The position numbers and the translations under genes were made by a program. A DNA stretch of 64,000 bases, taken from NCBI GenBank assembly GCA_019426215.1, contig CM033393.1, forward strand, positions 9,830,046-9,894,045, in the 5' to 3' direction. The notes under the pieces are model-generated. The model ran no database searches, was not told the DNA's origin, and saw only the letters and a program-made list of their open reading frames with translations. The DNA is from Buddleja alternifolia (taxonomy: Eukaryota; Streptophyta; Magnoliopsida; Lamiales; Scrophulariaceae). Shown piece by piece: positions 1-10,300 of this stretch (its first letter is position 1; the number at the start of each line of letters is the position of its first letter).

Positions 1-1194
1 CCAAATCTTCTTAACTTTAGTGCAAGCCAGGCCTCCAAATTTGTCTCTGAAATCTGAACTGCTTAGAAAGTTTTAATTTTTCAGTTGAGCCCATCTTTTG
101 CTCCTTCATTGTCCTGGTTGTTTTTGGGAACTAATTTAAATGTGAGATCCTTTGATGGAGAAAAACATACCCATTACAAACTACAGCGAAGTCCTTGATA
201 ATTATTTGAACAATATTTTCTTTCTGAAATCAACATGTCCATTTAAGGCACAATATAGCTATGAAAAAGATAATGAAGTTTGGATGCTTGAATGATGAAG
301 AAGAAAAAGTCCTAGTTTAGGAAGAAAATAAGCCCGCTGGGTTTATGGGGCGTTATAAGAAAAGAGAATAGAAGAGTTTTTAGGAAGACAATCAAGGAGA
401 ATAGAAAAATGACTTTTAGAAGAAATTTTTTTTATAATAATTGAATGCCTAGTTGGATAGTGACTAGTATAGCCACATAGAAAGTGGAAAATAAATGGTA
501 TTTATCATTTTCCATTAAAAAAAAGTCTATTGAATTTGTGTTTATATTATAATAAAATTATATATAATTTACATATTATCTTTATATCATTGCTAGTATT
601 ACTGTAATTAACGTTACCCAATTGATATTACCAAATTAAGGAAATTTACCTATATATAGGTTTATAGATCTTTGTAAAATTCTGTGAGTATTAAATATAC
701 AAATATAGATAAATATGGAAAGTTTCATCAGCTTTTAGAATATCACTTTATTTATTACTTTCCAACTTAATTAATAATAAGATTGAGGGTTAGTAACTTT
801 ATATAGATCTTACAAATTAGTTTATAGAAGAAAAATAAAAATGATATTATAATTTATTATTATCACTAATATTTTGCATGACTTGAAAAAAGGAAATATG
901 ACTTGAGTGTGGTTAGAATATGTTGTATATAAACTTTTAAGTATTACTTTCATGAAATTTGAGTACTAAATATCATATATAAAAAACAATAACAAAAGGC
1001 TCGAGGTCCATTTCCAAGCTTATGAATAATTATAATTGAACTCGAGCTCAGCTCACAAAAAGTTTGAGATCGAAAACTCGACACACCTTGCAGCGCTAGC
1101 CCCACCAAGACACATTTAAACATGTTCTAATTTCTCTATATTATATGATATTAATTGCATAAAAAGAATTTACAAAATCGATACATAATTTATT
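1..1194. other. AT-rich intergenic DNA, no gene seen
   Basis: Strongly AT-rich sequence with many A/T runs and no open frame of useful length or recognisable domain. I see no RNA gene and no clear repeat boundary before about 1195, where a terminal inverted repeat begins. Confidence 0.6.
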
Positions 1195-1200
1195 TAGGAA

Positions 1201-1310
1201 AAATTACACTTTCATCTACTAATAACATGCGTAGTTACACCAACACACCCATCTTATAATTGAAATTACAACTACCTAACCAACTAACATTTAAAATTAC
1301 ATTCACCCCC
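1201..1310 (+). repeat. Left terminal inverted repeat of the 1195-3870 element
   Basis: Matches the reverse complement of 3761-3865 by eye, with scattered substitutions and small gaps. Confidence 0.5.
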
Positions 1311-1676
1311 TTGATGGCTTCAGTCAATTGTCAAACTATAGTAAATGACATTTTTACCCTTCATTAAATCATGAAAAAGAGGACAAAAGCTAAAAAATAA
1401 TTTTTCCAAAGAGTCGAAAATTACCCCTCTAAATCTATTTTATTCCTTTTATTTTTCTTTTCTTCCTCCGCTCTCTTTCTTCTTCTTCTTTCCCTCAAAA
1501 CAAAACCCTAGCCTACACCATCTGCTCGCACTCATGGATTTATTTAGTGGGGGCTGGGACCTCTCCTAGGGCCCCCGAAATTTCAAATTTTAATTCAAAA
1601 ATACATATATTTATATATATCGGTCCCTCTAAACCAGTATATACGATTATGTTTTATAATTGAATGCATTATCGCT

Positions 1677-1754
1677 TTAGTCCAGCTGGCGATGGCCTGG
1701 TTTTTAATTGTCAGCTACCAAGCTAATTACTTGAAGGCAGGAGTTCGAGTGTCC
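1677..1754 (+). repeat. Possible tRNA-derived SINE head
   Basis: TTAGTCCAGCTGG resembles a tRNA D-arm/A box, and about 60 bases later AGTTCGAGTGTCC resembles a B box (GGTTCGANNCC) imperfectly. There is no cloverleaf and no intact tRNA, so this is at most a relic or a chance match. Confidence 0.25.
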
Positions 1755-2546
1755 TCCTATCATTTTTCTTGTAATTTTTATTTCAACTTGTATTTTTAGT
1801 TAAAATTTCCTGCCTTGTAAAATTCTCCTATAATCCTTATGTCCTCTGTATTTGAAGACTTTGTTTTTAATTAACAATTATCATTATAAAAGATAAGAAG
1901 TTGAAATCCTAATTTTTATTTTCGAACTTCTTTTTCATACTTATCCCAAAAATCTATAAAAAGGACATTTGAGGACGACAAATATACAAGATATGAAAAA
2001 ATTTAAAGACAAGAAAAAATCAACCATTGGTCATATTTGAAGTTTATCCAGCACCAGTTATGCATAAAGCTATTATATTAGTGTTAATAGTGTTCATTTA
2101 CATTTTTTTAAGAATGTCATTATAAAATTAATGAACTTTTGTGGCCACATAAAATGATTATATTAATAGTTGTTATTTTAAATTCGTTTGAAAAATTGTC
2201 GTTATGATAGTGTTGAAACTTTGTAATTGCATAAAGTGATTTCTTTATTATTAATAGAATAATAATTATTATTATTTTATTTTATTTTTTGAAAATTATC
2301 ATTATAATTATTGAGATCTTATGATAGTATAAAAAATCATATTAGTAATAATATCTATCATGTTACCGCTGTAACGACCAAAAGGTCTTTACATAGATAG
2401 AAGAATCACAAAAACAATTGATACAAAATTTATTATATATGAATTTTATGACATAATAAAATATTGTGTACAATTTCGATAAACTTTTCATGAATTACTT
2501 ATATATATTTCGAAAAAATTATAAATTGTTTTAATGGTGATCCGTG

Positions 2547-2568
2547 CCCCCCCCCCCCCCCCCCCCCC
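2547..2568. repeat. 22-base C homopolymer
   Basis: An uninterrupted C run close to the right end of the hAT-like element at 1533-2596. Its exact length is uncertain in any assembly. Confidence 0.9.
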
Positions 2569-2604
2569 AAACAATCACATACAGGATCCGTCCCTGCTCG
2601 CACT

Positions 2605-2781
2605 GGTCCGGGGCGGGGAAGGGGTAGGGGCCGCTATAGAAGAAGACAAGGGGATCTTTGTGGTGGCAGATTGCGCTTGCCCGGGGGAGGGGGAGGGGGG
2701 GGGGGGATTTGTAAAAGAAGACAACTTTTTTTTTCCTATAAAGAGATTAGGGATGGGAGCCGAGTGGAAAGGCGATGGTGG
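2605..2781. other. G-rich interior of the long-TIR element
   Basis: Purine- and G-rich sequence with a run of short G tracts at about 2681-2706. It lies between the two hAT insertions and continues the sequence before 1533 once the first insertion is removed. No coding domain is recognised. Confidence 0.5.
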
Positions 2782-2789
2782 AAGATGGT

Positions 2790-3225
2790 CAGTGGCGGAT
2801 CCAGAATTTGAGCCCAGTGGGGCACTAGTAATTTTACTGAGGGGGGTGCCCCCCGCGGTACGGTACGCTATATTTATGGGGGTAAATATAATAACTGATT
2901 AGGTTCAATTACAACTTTTGATATAATTTATACTTTTATACCTCTTTTATTATAGCCAAAATTTTAAGTTTTAGGGGGTGAACTCAAAATAAAGAGAGAA
3001 AACATGAAATATAAAAAAAATTGTAAGGTAAAAATAATAATTTTTCAAAATTAAAGGGGGGCATTTAATACTTTCAAAATTGAGGGGGGCACTTAATAAT
3101 TTTGAGTGGGGGCATCAATGCAATTAATAAATTAAAATTAAAAATTTTGTATATTAAAAAAAAAAAAAAGAAGAGAATTTCAGTGGGGGCACTGCCCCCC
3201 TTCCTATAACCTCCGTCCGCCCCTG
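2790..3225. mobile_element. hAT-type MITE with 8-bp TSD
   Basis: The left end starts CAGTGGCGGATCC and the right end, on the minus strand, starts CAGGGGCGGACGG, the typical hAT terminus with subterminal G/C-rich blocks (short GTGCCCCCC and GGGGGCACTGCCCC segments). The flanks are AAGATGGT (2782-2789) and AAGATGAT (3226-3233), an 8-bp duplication with one change. At 436 bp without a long frame it is non-autonomous. Confidence 0.75.
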
Positions 3226-3870
3226 AAGATGATTCTTTCTTCCTCAGGAAGATGAACAAAGTTACTGTTCATCTGGAAGATGAACATTAACTTTTTTTTT
3301 TCCCTCCTTTTGAACAATGTTGCTTTTAGAATTATGATTTTGTAAGGTCCAGTTTATTTAAAAGGTGAAAATTGTTGTGTTTATTTGTTAACAGAGCTAT
3401 ATTTGTAAAGTGTTGCTCTTTTTATTAATGTATGTGTCCGGGTCTGCACGAATCAGGTTGTAAAGAATATTTGGCGAGCCAAACTTGCTTGCCTTCGTAT
3501 TCAATGACGACTTTCTGCTATAATAACTTAAGAACCTCCCAATAAAATCATCACCATCACAACACACATCATTAAATTACTATTCCCCTTGTATATTTTA
3601 GTATTACACTTTTGAATAAGTAAATGGTGGCATTACATTTTAATCCTTCATCAATTGATAAATCAATCAAGTGTATTTTGCTAAAAAAAAAATGTATCAA
3701 ATTTTAGAATGAGATATGTTTAGAAGTTCACATGATGACATCATAAAAATGTTGATTTGAGGGAGTAAATATAATTCTCAGTATCAGAAAATTAAGTATT
3801 TGTAATTTTAATTATAAAAATGATAGTTTGTGTAATTACGCATCTTAGTGGATCCCTCTTATAATTGAAG

Positions 3871-4370
3871 AAAGTATTATTATTATCCCATGTATTTTAA
3901 AAAAAATAAATTAATTAATAGTTAGTATTTCATTTCATTTCATTTATTTTTCTCTCTAATATCAAACACGTGGGTTAGGTAATGAAAGTAAGAAGTGGGG
4001 ACAGGTTGCACAAACCTGTAGGAATCTGAAAGGGTTAAATCGGTGATATTAGAAAAGCCGCTTTCAATATTTCTTATATTAAACCCCTGCCGTTGAACAT
4101 TTCACAAGCTATTAAAGAAGAAAACAAAAGAGGGTGGTAATAAATCTAGATTTCTAGCCTTCAACTCTTTCTCTACAGAGTCCCTTTTTACTGTTAATAA
4201 CTAAAAAACAAATCAGAGGCCCCCTCTCGTTCTCCGTCGCCACCCCCTTTCTCAATAAGTGTATGTGCGTGTATATATATATATATACACATACACGCAC
4301 ATACACATATACTTGCATAATTAATTAGAAACTCACTCTAAGGGGAGCAATTGATTTAGTAGTCTCATAT
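3871..4370 (+). promoter_or_regulatory. Upstream region and presumed 5' UTR of PFK5
   Basis: The gap between the transposon and the PFK5 start codon. It holds a perfect G-box CACGTG at 3967-3972, in the form ACACGTGG bound by plant bZIP/bHLH factors. A weak TATA-like TATATTAAAC is at about 4075-4084, and CT-rich tracts and a strong inverted repeat lie close to the ATG. The transcription start is not determinable here. The regulatory reading is inference from motif identity and position only. Confidence 0.4.
4259..4306 (+). repeat. Perfect 16-bp inverted repeat with TA-rich loop
   Basis: GTGTATGTGCGTGTAT (4259-4274) and its exact reverse complement (4291-4306) flank a 16-base TA-rich loop, ending 64 bases before the PFK5 ATG. 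If transcribed it would form a stable hairpin in the leader. An ATG in the left arm opens a 21-codon ORF (4263-4328, stop TAG). Confidence 0.8.
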
Positions 4371-7300
4371 ATGGACGCGCTTTCGCCGGCGATCAAACCG
4401 AGTGTGATTCTCCGGGCGAGGAGTATTCGCTCTGATCATGCGCTGTTCTCTGTGGTGTCGCTTAAGAACTCCGCGGCGGCGAGAATAGGGAGGAGAATTG
4501 AGGTGAAAGCGGAAGCAGGGAAGCATAGTGAGATGAACATTGATTATAGCGATCCGGATTGGAAATCCAAGTACCAGAAGGAGTTCGAGGCTCGCTTCAG
4601 CATTCCGCACATCACAGATGTGCTCCATGACGCTGTTTCATACCCCTCTACCTTCTGCCTCAGAATGAGGTGAGGCTTTTATATTAAAAATAAGAATAAT
4701 TTAAACGAAAAAGAACTTTTTTCCTTCTTCTTCTTCTTCTTTTTTTATTCCTCTGGATTGTGGTTTTCATAGATGCCCCTGGAATCGATGATGATTATTA
4801 GTTTATTATGATTTTGTTGTAAACCTTGTGTAATTTCATTCAACTTCTTTTTTTCCTCATACAACTCTAGTCAATTTATTTTGTATGGGATCACAAAAGT
4901 AGAGATTAAATTTTGTTATTGAAGCACTGGCGTAAGTTTTGCTATGATGTATAATTCAGACGCGTAAATAGTGTGCCTGTTAGTTACTGTCTTTTTTGTA
5001 TGCTTTGTATTAGAAGACTTAAAATATCATTTTTGCATCTTTCCGTTATAGAAAATAATCAATTTGAGATTCTGTTATAGGACGCCTGTAAGTTCCGATT
5101 TTGCAGAAGGTTATCCATCAGATGAGGAATGGCATGGATACATTAACAACGACGACAGAGTACTGCTTAAGGTATAATGTCGGTTCACTCCTTTGTTTTT
5201 TATGTTGTTCGTATTTATGGCACCATGCGCAAATTAATTTCCGTCGTTTATGTGGCGCTATCATTTTGGGAGCTTCTTCTATTACATTTGTCGTCTTTCA
5301 GATTATAAATTTTTTTTAGTCCTTGCAATTTTCTGGAAGCCGTTCAGAAGTTGACAGTTAAATCATTACAATGAAAAATAACTGGTGATCCTCTTTCAGT
5401 GTTATGTGTTCTAGTTATATCAAGTACAAAAATGATAAAGTTAGGAGGATCTTATGCAAAGATGTTGTAGAATTTTCTTTTATGATGTCAGATACATGAG
5501 AAGAGTCCAAAAGTCAGGGATTGTTATTGAGGAATGTCTGATGCGATATAAATTTCTTGCCTCAAAATTCCAAACTTGAACTATTTTTTGATCTGTCATC
5601 CGTGGGTTTTACTCACATTAAAGTGTGTCTCAGATCCCAGGAGGTCCGGTTTTCATATTTCATGATTAAAAAACTTATTTGATGTACTTTTAGGCAGATT
5701 CTTGTTGTGTTTCCAATTTCATTATGGAGCAAGAGATGCTGTTCGGTATTCTGAATAAACTATAGAAACTATGTGAGAACATGTCCTCTATGTTATCTTT
5801 GTGTCTTTGTAATTGGCTCACTGTGTCAAAATAACATTTATAATATGTAACCTTCATGAATCTCTATTCAATATCTAAAGTGCAGTAAAGGAGTTCATTC
5901 CATAAAAACTTTTTCTGCTGTGGTTACTTCACGGATTCGATTAAGTTGACATCTATTGTTGGTATTTATTAGGTTATTAGATCTTATGATTCTGCTTCTG
6001 TTCTCAATCCTATAATTGCTAAGCTCTGAAGCTTAAGACCGCAAAAACACTCGCATTTAAGACCAATTGGGAAAAGATTGGTTATTAGGACAGTTGCATA
6101 CATTATTAGCGCTCGTTGACACACAGAACAAACCTCATTTAATGTGTTTCTCAAGACCTATGAAATGAATTATTTTCACTATACGCATTTAATATTTATT
6201 TTTTATGTTCTCAGATTACGCATAGCTTGCTGAAAAACAAATGCTACTTCATTTCTCTAGGAAACCAGTGGCTCTTCCGCTTGTCAAGGATTGTGTTTCA
6301 ATATTGATTTCGACTGACAACGTTCTGTATACAATGATTTCAGGTGATTCATTATTCTTCTCCTAGATCGGCAGGTGCAGAATGTATAGATCCACATTGT
6401 TCATGGGTGGAGCAGTGGTAAAAATCTGTAAACTGATTTAGTTCGTTCAGATAATACATATGGAAGTTTGATGTGATCCCTGATAAAGAAAATAATCTCC
6501 TTATATATGTCATATTATATTTTACCTCATATATGATGATCGATGCAACAATTCAGAAAATACGTCACTCCACTTAATTTCAGGGTTCACCGTGCTGGGC
6601 CCCGAGAGAAAATATACTTTAAACCTGAAGATGTAAAAGCAGCAATTGTTACTTGTGGAGGTCTCTGTCCTGGTCTCAATGATGTCATCAGACAGGTATA
6701 TTCACTCAAGAATAAGTGATCTATTACAGTTTACATATTGATGTTCTTACAATTCAACTATAGTAGTAGTAGCTATAAGACTCCGCTATTTATCTTTAAA
6801 TTTCTATTGCTTGGTGGCATCACAGCTATGCTCCCTAAGCTAACGTCACAGCTATGCTCCCTAAGCTAACGTTACAGACATCTACTTTCAAATATGTATG
6901 TAAAAGTTTTCTTTTAAAAGAGAACGATAAAAACCGATTTCCACACCTGGAATAGATGAAGATAGCAAAAAATTGTTGGAGACTGGAGATAATTTGCCAA
7001 TGATTTTGACTTTCTTATAACTGTGGAAGTTTGTATTGTAATAGCAATCTGTATGGATCCTTGAAGCTATTAAAAAAGAATAGAGTATCTAAGTTTTCTC
7101 TTTCTTTGTTATCACTGCAGATTGTTATCACCCTTGAGATATATGGCGTGAAAAGGATAGTGGGAATCCCCTTTGGCTACCGTGGATTTTCTGACAGCAG
7201 TTTAGCTGAAATGCCTGTAAGTTAATTTGCTATTCTGGAATGATTTTTGTGTAACCCTTGATCTCTTTCTGCAAAAGAACTCTTTTATTTGGTAAACCTT

Positions 7301-10300
7301 CGTAAATTGCTTTTATCAATGCTCTTCAACATTTTATTGTTGGGTTAAGTCTGATTGCGAATTATGATGATCCGCTAGAGATGGCGCCCTTAGGGACAAT
7401 GGAAACTTGTTGCTCACTGAAGAACTTTAGACATATGTTTCAATAATTCCTTAAAATGTAATAATAGAAGGGTATCTTTTTTGTTGCTGAGACTTGAGAG
7501 TTGTCCTTTGTTTCTGTCTCCATATGTCCGGTTGGTCAATAATAATTCATATTAGTTATTTTGCTCTCTGAATTGTGTAATGTAACATATTTCCCTTATT
7601 TACTAGTCTCTGTAGGCCAACACTAATGATAATTCATATTTTTGCCAACTATTTCTCTATAAGTTGTCATTCTTATGTAATCATTCTTTCAGATACTAAA
7701 TCCAATCTTAAAAGTTAAATCCAATCTTAAAAGCTTGGGTAAGGCTTATTATCATGCTTCTGTTAAACTTTTTCAAAACGTGCTTCCTCTTGTGTGTCTG
7801 ATAACATTTTGTGTATTTTGATGTACCATTTCAGTTATCCAGGAAAGTGGTTCAAAATGTCCATCTCTCTGGAGGAAGCTTGCTAGGAGTCTCGCGTGGA
7901 GGTCCTACAGTTAGTGAAATTGTGGACAGTATGGAGGTATATGTTCTGTTGCTTTTGTCAGGATACGTCATACTATGTAGTCTTCACTATGATTTGGTGG
8001 GTTTGATAAATGTAAGAATTGATGGCAGGAAAGAGGAATAAACATGCTCTTTGTTCTGGGTGGAAACGGTACACATGCTGGTGCCAATGCCATACATGAA
8101 GAGGTTTCTCACTATCCCCTTTGTATATCAATTTAGCTGTCTCCTAGATATTGTATGAGTTTCGATTTTCATGAAACTATGATGTTTAGCACAAAGCTGA
8201 AATAATTAATGAAACTATTCCTATCTCCTCCACCTTACAGCGAGCACACATGGGATGTGCATATAGTAAAACATTTAGGATTAAAGCTAGAACTAGACAA
8301 AGTTTTCGCCATTTGATCTTGATCTCTAGACAAAGAAAAAAAGATATATGTACTTCTCTGTCTTTGATGATGTTATGATTAATCTCATTATATCGTGTGT
8401 GCACTTAGTACTTTCTACTTCCAATTTTTCTAAATGTTGATATTCTTGGTGTTTGCTATTCAGTGCCGTAAAAGACGATTAAAAGTAGCTGTAGTTGGTG
8501 TACCAAAAACCATAGACAATGATATTCTGCTTATGGATAAAACATTCGGTTTTGATACGGCTGTTGAAGAGGCTCAAAGAGCAATCAATTCCGCATATAT
8601 TGAGGTACGAATTGATGCTTCTATCTCCTGAGTTTATCTTACATCAAGATTTAATAAATCGTTTGCTGTCCTCTCCTACATAAGCGGTTTAATGCACTTA
8701 AATCTCATTCTTAACTATGCCATTAATTGAGATGTTTCTCTCTGTTGTTTGACAGGCTCATAGTGCCTATCATGGTGTTGGGATTGTGAAATTGATGGGT
8801 CGTAGTAGTGGTTTTATAGCTATGCAGGCATCTCTTGCTAGTGGACAAATTGATATATGCTTAATTCCAGAGGTACTACTTTTTTCAAAAAACAACTTCA
8901 AATATAAATTATTGTGAGCCTATTGGCCTGGTGACAGTGTTTTCTTGACGCATCAGGTACCATTTAATCTGCATGGACCTCATGGTGTCTTGAGTCACCT
9001 AAGATACCTACTTGAGACGAAGGGATCTGCTGTTGTCTGTGTTGCAGAAGGAGCTGGGCAGGTTAGATAGATTATGTTTTCCCTATCAGTTCTAAAAAGT
9101 AATACCAATTTTCCTGAACTTTAGAAATTAAAGCATGTTAGGGATCTCCTAATAGTAGCAGTTGAAATTGGAAACATATAATGTTAATTCCTTTCTGTTT
9201 CAGCAATTTTCTTTTGCTCTACTTAATAGGAACTTACTGTCTCTTCTACTGTTGTTAATTTTCTTGAGGTGTCTCCTTTTGGTATGAGCCTTTTCCATTA
9301 AGAGAAAGGCAATCCTTATCAATTGCATGCTTTGTCATGTTCAGACCGTCAAACTTTCTTAAATGTTGATGCTACTTAATTGATGGAAAGAACTCTTCGA
9401 TGCACACTCCATTTAACATGGTACTTATATTTGGCATACTATAAAAACTTGCCAATCACAAAATACTTTTATGATTATTTCAACAAATATTAAGTATAAA
9501 TATAAAGATCCTGCAAATCTCTTCTATTAAATACAAAAGATAGTTTTCTTTTTCCCAAGGAAGGAGTTCAATTTCCTGGCAACGTCTCCTTGGTACTCCT
9601 ATAAGAATTTTTCCTTTTTCCTGTGGAGGAGTTTCGTTGCCAACCTTCTTCCTTTATGTAAATTATCATCATCTTCATAGATTATCCATAGATATCAGTT
9701 TTCTCAAAAACAAAATCATTGAAAGCGTACTTACAAGAAAAAAGAGATACTTTGAGATATCAAAAGAGGTAGCAGTTTCTTTCTATATATATATATTTTT
9801 TGTTTTTCGGACGTGTCAACTTTTTGGAAGAAATTTGCTACTCTTCATATTCAACATCTGCTAATTATCACCTATGGGCAGACTGCAGATGGAGTTTGTT
9901 TTCAGGTGTTTTTAAACAAATGAGAGATACCTTATCTTTCTTTTTTCCTCACTATTTGTTTGCAGGATCTTCTTGAGAAAACCAATGCTAAAGATGCATC
10001 AGGAAACAATGTATTAGGAGATATTGGTGTTTATATACAACAAGAGGTTGGTATCATAACCCGGTTCTTCTTATTGTTTTCCCATTAATAATTTTGCTCT
10101 TTGCTTTCTTTCATCGAATGTGGTCTTGATAAAACTTCATAATTCTATTAAAATGATAAACCAACAAGTATAAATTTTTGCCCCTAAAAACTGACGTTTG
10201 ACCCAAGCTTAAAGCTCAATTCCACAATAAAATTCTAAATAGTTGAAAATAAACCCTAAAGATTCCTGTTTATACTACTACTCAAAATCTAAAGAAAACT

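Larger units (their letters stand above)
1533..2596. mobile_element. hAT-like non-autonomous element with perfect 8-bp TSD
   Basis: The 8-mer CTCGCACT lies immediately before (1525-1532) and immediately after (2597-2604) this segment, as expected for an hAT insertion. The right end, read on the minus strand, begins CAGGGACGGATCC. The left end, CATGGATTTATTTAG, is a poor match apart from the terminal CA. No transposase frame is visible. The interior holds a possible tRNA-derived segment (1677-1754) and ends beside a 22-base C run. Removing it rejoins the flanks at a CT-rich, CCCTAG-containing sequence. Confidence 0.6.
1195..3870. mobile_element. Decayed DNA transposon with long TIRs (Mutator-like/Pack-MULE-like)
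   Basis: The segments at about 1201-1310 and 3761-3865 are diverged inverted copies of each other over roughly 100 bp. They share, in order, a block around ATGCGTAGTTACAC / ATGCGTAATTACAC, then CTTATAATTGAAATTACAA / TTTATAATTAAAATTACAA, then TTTACTCCC / ATTCACCCCC. Long TIRs without a transposase suggest a non-autonomous Mutator-like element; that class is inference. The interior before the nested insertions has a CT-rich leader and an AAAACCCTAG motif (about 1445-1532), which resembles the 5' end of a plant gene and could be a captured fragment. Exact ends and the target duplication could not be fixed. Two hAT-type elements are nested inside. Confidence 0.5.

Noticed and set aside
1677..1754. 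Functional tRNA gene
   Set aside because: A- and B-box-like motifs are imperfect and no cloverleaf with acceptor stem can be drawn. Kept only as a weak SINE-like call.
2534..2902. 122-codon plus-strand frame with poly-Pro and Gly/Glu-rich parts
   Set aside because: It reads across the C homopolymer, the end of one hAT-like element, G tracts and the start of a second hAT MITE. Composition artefact.
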